Below, piece after piece: positions 1 through 5,602 of a stretch of 7,824 nt of DNA. The stretch spans positions 1 through 7,824 of the forward strand of contig QIEW01000265.1 in NCBI GenBank assembly GCA_003230535.1, in the 5' to 3' direction. This DNA is from a bacterium. Its GTDB lineage: Bacteria; SZUA-182; SZUA-191. The notes under the pieces are model-generated. The model was not told where the DNA came from, searched no databases, and was given only the letters and a program-made list of their open reading frames with translations. A program made the translations under genes and the position numbers. Position 1 is the first letter of the stretch. Every line of letters begins with the position of its first letter.

Positions 1-72
1 AGTTCTAACATTTCCTTGTCCATAATGCACTATTAAACAAGAAAAATATAAATTATTCAACAAAAAAACGCT

Positions 73-573
73 CTATGCGTAACATGAGTTATCACTTGTA
101 GAGATATCATAGAGAATATCCGGCGGATCAAAAACTGGAGGAATCTTTTCCAATTGCAAAGTATAACTCCCTGAGTAATCTTGGCCATGGTCAGATATAG
201 CCAGCAGATATGTTCCTGAGACTGCAAGAGTTTCATCCACAGATATATCAGAAGAACTCCACGTATCTATAATCTTATCGCCATTTGGATCCCATACTTC
301 CAGCTGTGGGTGAAGTGAACCTGAGGTACGTGAAACCATAATCCTGATTTCATCTCCGGAAGAGCCATAAAACTGGAAACGGTCCAGATCGGTAGAATTC
401 TCGATCTGACAATCGACAGTGTGTTCCCCATAACTAATTTGAAGGGGTTCCTGACCTTCAATACATTGAACATAAGGCTCGGGCTGATTGGCCTGAGTTA
501 AAGAAGGAAATAGAGAAATGACAATTTGCAACACAAACGCTTGTAAAACGAATTTTATTATTCTTTTTTGCAT
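73..573 (-). CDS. secreted PPC-domain (pre-peptidase C-terminal-like) protein
   Basis: The product is 166 residues. A basic start (MQKRIIK) and a hydrophobic stretch to about residue 25 form a signal peptide with a likely cleavage site after TQA (residue 28). Residues about 60-145 resemble a PPC beta-sandwich: a DLDRFQFYGSSGDEIRI strand pattern, an LEVWDPNGDKI turn, then SGTYLLAISDHG and GSYTLQLEKI. Such domains are usually accessory modules on exported enzymes, but no catalytic domain is present here, so no activity can be assigned. The ATG at 573 is chosen because AGGAGGT (587-581) lies 7 nt upstream; a GTG further upstream in frame overlaps that site. It follows the 42-residue ORF by 15 bp and is probably cotranscribed with it. 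The last residues (PPDILYDISTSDNS) look like the opening of another repeat, so the protein may be a shortened form of a multi-domain ancestor. Confidence 0.8.
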   Translation of the reverse strand: MQKRIIKFVLQAFVLQIVISLFPSLTQANQPEPYVQCIEGQEPLQISYGEHTVDCQIENSTDLDRFQFYGSSGDEIRIMVSRTSGSLHPQLEVWDPNGDKIIDTWSSSDISVDETLAVSGTYLLAISDHGQDYSGSYTLQLEKIPPVFDPPDILYDISTSDNSCYA

Positions 574-580
574 AACACAC

Positions 581-587
581 ACCTCCT
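581..587 (-). promoter_or_regulatory. strong ribosome binding site for the PPC protein
   Basis: The minus strand reads AGGAGGT, a near-perfect anti-16S match, 7 nt before the ATG at 573. It decides the start, because the in-frame GTG at 582 would lie inside the site. Confidence 0.85.
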
Positions 588-588
588 T

Positions 589-717
589 CTAAAGTGAATG
601 AACCGTAAAGAGCCAAATTGATACAGCCGGGCTAGCTGAACATAGTAAACCAGATACCAAACAGCAGACCACCAGGCTAACTACTGTCTTTGAACTGCGC
701 CTTCCCTCTCTTTTCAT
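589..717 (-). CDS. 42-residue small membrane or exported peptide
   Basis: This ORF begins MKREGRRSSKTVVSLVV and continues with a hydrophobic, cysteine-containing segment (VVCCLVSGLLCSASPA), then a short tail ending TVHSL. The layout is a basic N-terminus, a hydrophobic core at about residues 12-28 and a polar end, as in a signal peptide or a single-pass miniprotein. A GGAGGG site (730-725) is 7 nt before the ATG, and the stop lies just before the ribosome binding site of the PPC gene, so the two look like a coupled unit. The lipobox is poor: the residue before the cysteine is Leu. I do not recognise a family. It could be a real small protein, a leader peptide controlling the next gene, or the remnant of a larger exported protein. 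Confidence 0.55.
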   Translation of the reverse strand: MKREGRRSSKTVVSLVVCCLVSGLLCSASPAVSIWLFTVHSL

Positions 718-724
718 AACGCCG

Positions 725-730
725 CCCTCC
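725..730 (-). promoter_or_regulatory. ribosome binding site of the small ORF
   Basis: GGAGGG on the minus strand, with a 7-nt spacer to the ATG at 717. This is the main evidence that the 42-residue ORF is translated. Confidence 0.65.
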
Positions 731-995
731 ATTAAATTAGCGTTTAACTAATAATACAACCTGTATAATGAGGTACAGAAGCCAAGCTTCCTATGTAACA
801 ATAATCCCATCGTAATACATATGACATAAATTTACAAAGCTAAAATTTGTTAATGGAAGTTTTTGAAAAGGGTCCGGGACAGGCGGAGATACGGATCATC
901 TGCCACATCATGAAAGCGCCCAGCTAACATCATGTAAACAATAAACAAATAATCCGCAATTAAAATTCGTGATCAGGTAGCAGCCTTAAAAACCC

Positions 996-1024
996 TTGAC
1001 TTCCAAGAAGCTTCTTAACATAAT
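996..1024 (+). promoter_or_regulatory. sigma-70-type promoter for trpG-cysE, with palindrome in spacer
   Basis: TTGACT (996-1001) and CATAAT (1019-1024) each match consensus at five of six positions and are separated by 17 bp. Transcription would start near 1031, giving a leader of about 45 nt. The spacer contains the perfect 12-bp palindrome AAGAAGCTTCTT (1005-1016), which may be a regulator site. Confidence 0.65.
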
Positions 1025-1058
1025 AAAACTGCTCGGTTAGAACTGATCAGCAAACCAA

Positions 1059-1064
1059 TATAAT
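1059..1064 (+). promoter_or_regulatory. second -10 box (TATAAT) very close to the trpG start
   Basis: A perfect TATAAT ends 11 bp before the ATG at 1076, so a start about 7 nt downstream would give an almost leaderless mRNA. The -35 region is poor (TTAGAA or GTTAGA). No Shine-Dalgarno sequence is visible before this ATG, which fits leaderless initiation, but the box could be chance in AT-rich DNA. Confidence 0.3.
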
Positions 1065-1075
1065 AAATTTACCCT

Positions 1076-1639
1076 ATGCTATTGGTAATTGATAATTACG
1101 ATTCATTCACTTATAACCTGGTTCAGTATCTAGGCGAGCTGGGAGCGGATGTCCGCGTCTTTCGGAATGATAAGATTAGTATCTCCCAAATAGAGGAGCA
1201 AGCTCCGGAACGGATAGTTGTCTCGCCAGGTCCGTGCACCCCCAAAGAGGCCGGAATATCGGTGGATTGCATCCGGCATTTTGCCGGTCGGGTTCCCATT
1301 TTAGGGGTCTGTTTAGGCCACCAGTCTGTCGGAGTCGCCTTCGGCGGAAAAGTGCTCGGAGCGGAACGTCTTATGCACGGCAAGACCTCGCAAATCTATC
1401 ACGACGGCCGCACCATATTTGCCGGTCTGCCGAGACCTTTTATAGCTACCAGATATCACTCGTTAATAGTTGAGAAAAAATCGCTCCCGAAGTGTTTGGA
1501 AATCAGCGCCGCCACCCAAGAGGGAGAGATCATGGGGTTTCGGCACAAAACGTATCCGGTGGAAGGAGTACAATTCCACCCTGAGTCTATCTTAACCGAG
1601 ACGGGTAAAGATCTCCTGCGTAATTTTCTTAAGCTGTAA
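1076..1639 (+). CDS. trpG/pabA: anthranilate / aminodeoxychorismate synthase glutamine amidotransferase subunit
   Basis: This 187-residue class I glutamine amidotransferase releases ammonia from glutamine for a chorismate-using partner (TrpE or PabB), in tryptophan or folate synthesis in the cytoplasm. The start [15 protein letters not shown] is the family's N-terminal signature. The catalytic triad is visible: Cys79 in GVCLGHQS, and His168 and Glu170 in FHPES. The oxyanion region VVSPGPCTP and the HGKTS segment are also typical. Length is normal. No synthase partner lies in the window, so TrpG cannot be told from PabA; the enzyme may serve both. The ATG has no evident Shine-Dalgarno sequence. 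cysE follows after 33 bp and is probably cotranscribed. Confidence 0.93.
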   Translation: MLLVIDNYDSFTYNLVQYLGELGADVRVFRNDKISISQIEEQAPERIVVSPGPCTPKEAGISVDCIRHFAGRVPILGVCLGHQSVGVAFGGKVLGAERLMHGKTSQIYHDGRTIFAGLPRPFIATRYHSLIVEKKSLPKCLEISAATQEGEIMGFRHKTYPVEGVQFHPESILTETGKDLLRNFLKL

Positions 1640-1672
1640 CACTAATAAAGTTGCTCCACCGTAGGCTGTTAG

Positions 1673-2431
1673 ATGTTTAAGGTTATAAAACAGGACATTA
1701 AGATGGTATTCGAACGGGACCCTGCCGCCCGGAGTGTGCTGGAAGTGCTTTTGTGTTATCCCGGATTTCATGCTCTGTTGCTCCATCGCTTAGGGCATTG
1801 GCTCTGGAAACGGCGTTTTCATCTTCTGGCCAGATTTTTCTCCCATATGGGCCGCCTCCTGACCGGGATAGAAATTCACCCCGGAGCCCAAATCGGCCCG
1901 CAATGCTTCATAGACCATGGGATGGGAGTGGTGATCGGCGAAACAGCCGAGGTCGGCGAAGGAACCACCATCTACCAGGGAGTAACCTTAGGTGGAACCA
2001 CCTGGAAGAAAGTGAAGCGCCATCCTACGGTTGGTTGTAGAGTAATAATCGGAGCGGGCGCTAAGCTCTTAGGCGCCATTACCGTAGGGGATGGGAGCAT
2101 TATTGGTTCCGGTTCGGTAGTAGTCAAAGATGTGCCTCCCCATTCCACTGTAGTGGGCGTGCCCGGCCGGATAGTATTCAAGGACGGTCAAAAAATTACA
2201 GGCATGGAAGGAGTTGATCAATCTAACCTTCCCGACCCGGTAGCTCAGGTAGTAAAATGTATCCTGGACCGGATCTGTGAGTTGGAGAGAGAACTGCATC
2301 GCCTCCAGCGCAATTATCAGCAAACGGAGAAACAAGTCGAGCAAATTACCAAACAAGTCGAGCCGGAGGAGCCCTGTTCCGTGGAAAATATCCCCGTTAT
2401 CCAGCACTTTATTGACGGTGGAGGGATATAA
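1673..2431 (+). CDS. cysE: serine O-acetyltransferase
   Basis: CysE transfers acetyl from acetyl-CoA to serine, giving O-acetylserine, the acceptor of sulfide in cysteine synthesis. The 252-residue product has the helical N-terminal part ([19 protein letters not shown], then [19 protein letters not shown]). Left-handed beta-helix hexapeptide repeats follow from about residue 64 to 165 ([42 protein letters not shown]). [12 protein letters not shown] carries the Asp81-His82 pair; His82 matches the family's catalytic histidine. A tail beyond about residue 185 is charged and probably coiled coil ([15 protein letters not shown]), with a KQVE repeat, making the protein longer than compact versions. 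The family is often feedback-inhibited by cysteine. The ribosome binding site is weak; the start is fixed by similarity. A 17-bp tandem duplication overlaps the stop codon. Confidence 0.95.
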   Translation: MFKVIKQDIKMVFERDPAARSVLEVLLCYPGFHALLLHRLGHWLWKRRFHLLARFFSHMGRLLTGIEIHPGAQIGPQCFIDHGMGVVIGETAEVGEGTTIYQGVTLGGTTWKKVKRHPTVGCRVIIGAGAKLLGAITVGDGSIIGSGSVVVKDVPPHSTVVGVPGRIVFKDGQKITGMEGVDQSNLPDPVAQVVKCILDRICELERELHRLQRNYQQTEKQVEQITKQVEPEEPCSVENIPVIQHFIDGGGI

Positions 2432-2458
2432 AAATAAAAATGATATAAAAATAAAAAT
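2425..2458. repeat. 17-bp tandem duplication over the cysE stop
   Basis: The unit GATATAAAAATAAAAAT occurs twice without a gap (2425-2441 and 2442-2458). The cysE stop TAA lies inside the first copy, so CysE is unaffected. It is the same kind of event as the 13-bp duplication in the next gene. Confidence 0.95.
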
Positions 2459-2535
2459 GAACGCTGTACTAGCTAAGCAGGTTAAGCAGAGCGCTAATAA
2501 TAATCTTCCTCCTGATTGAGTAAATACCCTGACCG

Positions 2536-3840
2536 ATGCGACGAATTTATCTGGATCATAATGCTACTACACCGCCGCCGCCAGCCGTATCTGAGGCGAT
2601 GCAGCCTTACCTGGGGCCTGAATTTGGTAATCCATCCAGTATTCATAGCTTTGGCCGGCGGACTAAGGCGGCGCTGGAGAGGGCTAGAGAAAAGACAGCC
2701 CGGCTGCTGGGGGCGGAGGCCGGGGAGATTGTATTTACCAGCAGCGGAACGGAGTCTATAAACTGGGCTTTAATCGGGGGAGCCAGGGCTAGGAGAGATC
2801 AGGGTCGGAGAATAATTACTACCCAAATAGAACATCCGGCGGTGCTGGAGAGCTGCGGCTACCTGGAGAGAGAAGGGTTTGAGGTAATTTATCTGCCGGT
2901 GGACAATACCGGCTTGGTTTTGCTGGACAAATTTAAGGAAGCCGTCACTCTGGAAACGATATTGATTAGCATAGCCCATGCTAATAACGTGGTGGGAACC
3001 ATTCAACCTATCGCTGAGCTAAGGGAATTCATAAGCCATAAAAACATTTTGTTTCATACAGATGCTGTTCAGAGCACAGGTAAAATACCAGTGGATGTGA
3101 ATGAGTTGGGAGTGGATCTGCTCTCCTTTTCAGGGCATAAACTTTATGGCCCGAAAGGGATAGGGGGTTTGTATGTCCGGCGGGGAAAGGGGCTGCCGCC
3201 TTTTCTCCATGGCGGCGCTCAAGAGCAGGGAAGGCGCGCCGGAACGGAAAATGTAGCGGGAGCGGTAGGTTTGGGGAAGGCTTGCGAACTGGCGGGAGAA
3301 AAGCTGGCTGCCGATGTTCTCTACTTACGGCGGCTGGCCCGCACCTTATGGGAGAACCTACAGGGACGTATCCCAAATATAAGTTTAAATGGTCATGCTA
3401 CTGAGCGGCTGCCCGGCACCCTGAATATCAGTTTCGGTGCGGGCGACGGGGCTTCACTGGTCAGGAGGCTTGATTTGGAAGGAATTGCGGTCTCTTCCGG
3501 GCCGGCCTGTAAAGCGGGGGCGTCTGAGCCGTCTACCGTTCTCCTCTACCGTTCTCCAGGCAATGGGGTTGGAGCCCGGGCGGATACGGAGCGCCATCCG
3601 GATCAGTCTTGGCCGGGGGAATACGGCCGACGAGGTAGAGGCGGCGGCGGAAGTCTTCGCGAGACTAGTTGGATGCTAACAAAAATCCATCTAATACCAA
3701 TTTGCAATCAATACATACAGATATCGTATAGATGTTATAGATGTTTCGGTCTGTCTCAGGCCGAAACTACTAAAGGGGTGTGTTTCCCTTGGCACTTTCG
3801 GCTTGAGACAAGCCGAAAGATCAAAAAAAATCAAAGATAA
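2536..3840 (+). CDS. nifS/iscS-like: cysteine desulfurase (NifS/IscS family), 3' end frameshifted
   Basis: This PLP enzyme removes sulfur from cysteine as a persulfide for Fe-S cluster or other thio-cofactor synthesis. The start MRRIYLDHNATTPPP is the family signature. Key residues are present: His100 (IEHPAV) over the PLP ring, Asn151 (HANNVVG), Asp176 (HTDAVQS), Schiff-base Lys202 (SFSGHKLYG) and sulfur-accepting Cys325 (SSGPACKAG). A 13-bp tandem duplication at 3532-3557 shifts the frame just after residue 336. As read, the product is 434 residues with an unrelated tail of about 98. With one copy removed it becomes a standard 376-residue enzyme ending at 3679. The lost segment belongs to the small C-terminal domain, so the encoded protein is probably defective, although the active site is intact. 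The frameshift may be a real mutation, reversible slippage, or a sequencing or assembly error. No good Shine-Dalgarno sequence precedes the ATG. cysE lies 104 bp upstream. Confidence 0.9.
   Translation: MRRIYLDHNATTPPPPAVSEAMQPYLGPEFGNPSSIHSFGRRTKAALERAREKTARLLGAEAGEIVFTSSGTESINWALIGGARARRDQGRRIITTQIEHPAVLESCGYLEREGFEVIYLPVDNTGLVLLDKFKEAVTLETILISIAHANNVVGTIQPIAELREFISHKNILFHTDAVQSTGKIPVDVNELGVDLLSFSGHKLYGPKGIGGLYVRRGKGLPPFLHGGAQEQGRRAGTENVAGAVGLGKACELAGEKLAADVLYLRRLARTLWENLQGRIPNISLNGHATERLPGTLNISFGAGDGASLVRRLDLEGIAVSSGPACKAGASEPSTVLLYRSPGNGVGARADTERHPDQSWPGEYGRRGRGGGGSLRETSWMLTKIHLIPICNQYIQISYRCYRCFGLSQAETTKGVCFPWHFRLETSRKIKKNQR
3532..3557. repeat. 13-bp tandem duplication causing a frameshift
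   Basis: TCTACCGTTCTCC occurs twice end to end (3532-3544, 3545-3557). Because 13 is not a multiple of three, the extra copy shifts the desulfurase frame. Removing either copy gives STVLQAMGLEPGRIR, exactly what the family has after the active-site loop. Confidence 0.97.
3545..3679 (+). pseudogene. displaced C-terminal segment of the cysteine desulfurase
   Basis: In the +1 frame relative to the ATG at 2536 this stretch encodes VLQAMGLEPGRIRSAIRIS, then LGRGNTADEVEAAAEVFARL and a stop at 3677-3679. This is the normal end of a NifS/IscS protein (family pattern AMG...R..IR.SLGR.NT..E). It has no start of its own and is the severed end of the gene at 2536. Its intact codons suggest that the frameshift is recent. 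Confidence 0.9.
3727..3744. repeat. 9-bp tandem repeat
   Basis: TATAGATGT occurs twice in tandem directly before the first palindrome. It is the third short tandem duplication in about 1.3 kb. Confidence 0.85.
3743..3819. repeat. first inverted pair of palindromic hairpins
   Basis: Hairpin 1 (3743-3767) has 10-bp arms GTTTCGGTCT and AGGCCGAAAC with one T-G wobble and loop GTCTC. Hairpin 2 (3795-3819) has perfect 10-bp arms CTTTCGGCTT and AAGCCGAAAG with loop GAGAC. Hairpin 2 is nearly the reverse complement of hairpin 1 (20 of 25 positions), so the two can also form one long stem. A small AAGGG/CCCTT stem lies between them. No T-run follows either hairpin, so they are not ordinary terminators. 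The unit resembles a REP or REPIN-type element; no transposase is nearby. Confidence 0.75.
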
Positions 3841-3855
3841 TTAGTTTATACTTTG

Positions 3856-3873
3856 AATGCAACTTGGTATAAT
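3856..3873 (+). repeat. 18-bp promoter-like repeat, copy 1
   Basis: AATGCAACTTGGTATAAT ends in an extended -10 element (TGGTATAAT, 3865-3873). No good -35 lies at 16-18 bp. A transcript from here would start near 3880, inside the next palindrome. Confidence 0.7.
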
Positions 3874-3877
3874 TTGT

Positions 3878-3939
3878 GCAGTCAGGTCCTCAGACCTGAC
3901 TGCGGTTTTAGGAGGTGTCAGATTTGAGAATCTGCCACC
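3878..3939. repeat. second inverted pair of palindromic hairpins
   Basis: Hairpin 3 (3878-3903) has perfect 11-bp arms GCAGTCAGGTC and GACCTGACTGC with loop CTCA, followed by GGTTTTA, so it could act as a weak terminator for the desulfurase transcript. Hairpin 4 (3914-3939) has arms GGTG-T-CAGATT and AATCTG-C-CACC, 10 bp with one internal mismatch, and loop TGAG. Each is 26 bp long, and hairpin 4 is related to the reverse complement of hairpin 3 (17 of 26). Two inner stem pairs differ as G-C against A-T on both sides, so pairing is kept. Confidence 0.7.
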
Positions 3940-3945
3940 ACAGAA

Positions 3946-3963
3946 AATGCAACTTGGTATAAT
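3946..3963 (+). promoter_or_regulatory. 18-bp promoter-like repeat, copy 2; likely fumarase promoter
   Basis: This is an identical copy of AATGCAACTTGGTATAAT, exactly 90 bp after copy 1. Its extended -10 (3955-3963) would start RNA near 3970, giving a leader of about 43 nt before the fumarase ATG at 4013. A -35 is not evident, which is acceptable for extended -10 promoters. Confidence 0.55.
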
Positions 3964-3994
3964 ATATCAAACTGGTTAGGCAACATCAGGGTTG

Positions 3995-4001
3995 AGAGGG
4001 G
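3995..4001 (+). promoter_or_regulatory. ribosome binding site of the fumarase gene
   Basis: AGAGGGG lies 11 nt before the ATG at 4013. It supports this start (MREIPADR, as in the family) over an in-frame TTG at 3992 that overlaps the site's upstream edge. Confidence 0.6.
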
Positions 4002-4012
4002 TAAGAACAATT

Positions 4013-5449
4013 ATGAGAGAGATACCCGCAGATAGGATAAGAGAGGCGGTCGCCTCCATGTGCCAGCAGTCGTGCATCTATTTAGGGGAAGATGTGCTGC
4101 GCTCCTGGGAGGGGGCGATGCGGCGGGAGCGGTCTCCTTTAGCCCGGGAACTGTTCGGGCTGGCGATTAGGAACGCTCTATTAGCCTGGGAAAAACGTCT
4201 CCCTTTATGTCAGGACACCGGCCAGATGGTGGTGTGGGTAAAACTGGGTCAGGAGGTGCAAATAGTAGGCGGCTCCCTGGAGGAGGCGGTAAACCAGGGA
4301 GTGGAGGATGGGGGGAGAGCGGGACATCTGAGACAGTCTGTGGTTACGGACCCCTTTTTCCGCCGCTATGCGGGAAGTTACGGCCCGGCGGTAATCCATT
4401 ATCGCATTACGCCCGGCGATAGCTGCCAATTATTGGTGCTCCCTAATGGCTGTGGGTGCGAGCAGGTAGGCATCGCCAAGCATTTCCCGCCTTTTGAGGA
4501 GAGGGATAAAGTCGTGGCCACAGTATTAGAGCAAATAAAGGCCGCTGGATCGCGTTCCTGTCCTCCTACGGTGGTAGGGGTAGGTATCGGCGGGAATTTA
4601 GAGCAGTCCGCCTATATGGCCAAAAGAGCTCTGCTCAGGCCGATAGGACAGCCGCATTCCCATCTTAGCGACCTGGAGCGCCGTATATTGGAGGAAGCTA
4701 ATCAATTAAACATTGGCCCGCAAGGGGTCGGCGGCAGCAACAGCGCTTTGGCGGTGCATATAGTATCCGGCCCTTGCCACCGCGCCAATCTGCCGGTTGC
4801 CGTGGCTTTTAACTGCTATCTGAGCCGGCGGCGGAGCCTTGTCCTACAAGATAATGAGCCTCTGCCGAAACCTAATCCGGCAGTATATGAAAAACTACAG
4901 GAACTGGCTCCCACCCGGGGCTGGGAAGGCATACCCATTTCCACCCCTCTTACCAGGGAGGCGGCGGAAAAGCTGCGGGCCGGCGACAAAGTGCTTCTGT
5001 CGGGGGTCATCTATACCGCCAGGGATGCGGCCCATCGGCAATTGTTCGAGGTTATCTCCCAAGGAGAAGAGCTTCCCTTCAACCCCAGAGGCCAGCTTCT
5101 CTATTACGTGGGGCCGGCGCCGGCGCCGCCGGGAGAGGTTCTGGGCTCTGCCGGACCGACCACCAGTTACCGCATAGACCCTTACACTCCGGCTTTACTG
5201 AAACGAGGATTGGCCGGCACAATCGGCAAAGGAATGCGTTCCCAGGAAGTGATGGAAGCCATGCGGGAATATAAAGCGGTCTATCTGGCAACGTTGGGAG
5301 GAGCGGGAGCGCTACTCTCTCAGTGCATTAAAGAGGCTGAGGTCATTGCTTATCCCGAGTTGGGCCCGGAGGCTATTTTCAAACTCCGGGTGGAAGATTT
5401 CCCGGCCATAGTAGCTATCGATCTGGCGGGTAGAAGTCTGTACCAGTAG
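4013..5449 (+). CDS. fum: class I (Fe-S) fumarate hydratase, fused alpha and beta parts
   Basis: Class I fumarases interconvert fumarate and malate with a 4Fe-4S cluster; this protein is 478 residues. The alpha part (about 1-285) has three likely cluster cysteines: Cys66 (LCQDTGQ), Cys183 (SCPPTVVGVGIGG) and Cys268 (FNCYLS). The beta part (about 310-478) has STPLTREAAEKLRAGDKV, YTARDAAH, GPTTSYRID, GTIGKGM and EDFPAIVAIDLAG, all hallmarks of the family. Many anaerobes and archaea encode the two parts as separate genes; here a short linker near 285-310 joins them. One odd spot is PNGCGCEQ (about residues 144-151), where relatives usually have PKG.GSEN, so Lys, Ser and Asn are replaced and Cys147 and Cys149 are added. 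Related tartrate dehydratases share the fold, so the exact substrate is likely but not certain. It seems to have its own promoter. Confidence 0.88.
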   Translation: MREIPADRIREAVASMCQQSCIYLGEDVLRSWEGAMRRERSPLARELFGLAIRNALLAWEKRLPLCQDTGQMVVWVKLGQEVQIVGGSLEEAVNQGVEDGGRAGHLRQSVVTDPFFRRYAGSYGPAVIHYRITPGDSCQLLVLPNGCGCEQVGIAKHFPPFEERDKVVATVLEQIKAAGSRSCPPTVVGVGIGGNLEQSAYMAKRALLRPIGQPHSHLSDLERRILEEANQLNIGPQGVGGSNSALAVHIVSGPCHRANLPVAVAFNCYLSRRRSLVLQDNEPLPKPNPAVYEKLQELAPTRGWEGIPISTPLTREAAEKLRAGDKVLLSGVIYTARDAAHRQLFEVISQGEELPFNPRGQLLYYVGPAPAPPGEVLGSAGPTTSYRIDPYTPALLKRGLAGTIGKGMRSQEVMEAMREYKAVYLATLGGAGALLSQCIKEAEVIAYPELGPEAIFKLRVEDFPAIVAIDLAGRSLYQ

Positions 5450-5450
5450 C

Positions 5451-5469
5451 CGTAGATGGCCCCTCTACG
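5451..5469 (+). terminator. weak hairpin after the fumarase gene
   Basis: CGTAGA and TCTACG form a 6-bp stem around a 7-nt loop immediately after the stop codon. The following sequence is CCCCGTTTCCC, not a proper T-run, so termination here is doubtful. Confidence 0.25.
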
Positions 5470-5522
5470 CCCCGTTTCCCTGATACTACCGCCTATCAAA
5501 TTAGGTCGGTTTGCAGAAAAGG

Positions 5523-5552
5523 TTGACATGCTTCCCGGAACATGTCTATAAT
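5523..5552 (+). promoter_or_regulatory. consensus sigma-70 promoter with internal dyad, for the MCE gene
   Basis: TTGACA (5523-5528) and TATAAT (5547-5552) are both perfect and separated by 18 bp. The spacer is nearly filled by an inverted repeat: GACATG (5525-5530) and CATGTC (5541-5546) enclose TTCC-C-GGAA. A protein bound there would block RNA polymerase. Transcription should start near 5559, leaving a leader of about 105 nt before the TTG start at 5664. Confidence 0.8.
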
Positions 5553-5602
5553 ATGGAACAATTCGGTCAGAAGCAGTAATAAGTCATATGGGAGTGAAAA
5601 AT

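Larger units (their letters stand above)
718..1075. other. divergent intergenic region
   Basis: This 358-bp AT-rich stretch separates the minus-strand exported-protein pair from the plus-strand biosynthetic genes. It holds the small ORF's ribosome binding site, an isolated plus-strand TATAAT at 764-769 without a convincing -35, a short hairpin GAAGC-CAA-GCTTC at 778-790, and the trpG promoter region near its right end. Around 853-927 GC content rises and 25 codons are open, but there is no ribosome binding site. I could not pick a convincing minus-strand promoter for the small ORF. Confidence 0.6.
3680..4012. other. repeat-rich intergenic region before fumarase
   Basis: About 330 bp lie between the ancestral desulfurase stop (3677-3679) and the fumarase start. 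The region holds a 9-bp tandem repeat, four palindromes in two inverted pairs, two identical 18-bp promoter-like boxes and the fumarase ribosome binding site. The frameshifted desulfurase frame runs into it to 3840, but that translation looks non-coding. No gene or transposase is visible. Confidence 0.75.

Noticed and set aside
1-23. Possible minus-strand ORF start (MDKEMLE) running off the left edge
   Set aside because: Only seven codons, no Shine-Dalgarno sequence before it.
71-83. Terminator after the PPC gene (ACGC/GCGT stem then seven T on the minus strand)
   Set aside because: Only four stem pairs, and the stem overlaps the stop codon; too weak to call.
853-927. 24-residue ORF beginning MEVFEKGPGQAE in a GC-richer patch
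   Set aside because: No ribosome binding site, no family I recognise, and too short to separate from chance.
2457-2519. 20-codon ORF between cysE and the desulfurase
   Set aside because: No ribosome binding site; it is the tail of a longer shadow frame inside cysE.
3437-3679. Separate 80-residue gene
   Set aside because: It is the +1 frame of the desulfurase; only the part from 3545 on is meaningful, as its displaced C-terminus.
3795-3830. Hairpin 2 plus an A-run as a rho-independent terminator
   Set aside because: On the plus strand the run is A, not T. On the minus strand the T-run comes before the hairpin, so neither orientation fits.
3743-3963. CRISPR array
   Set aside because: The repeats are inverted palindromes and two 18-bp boxes, with no regular repeat-spacer series and no cas genes.
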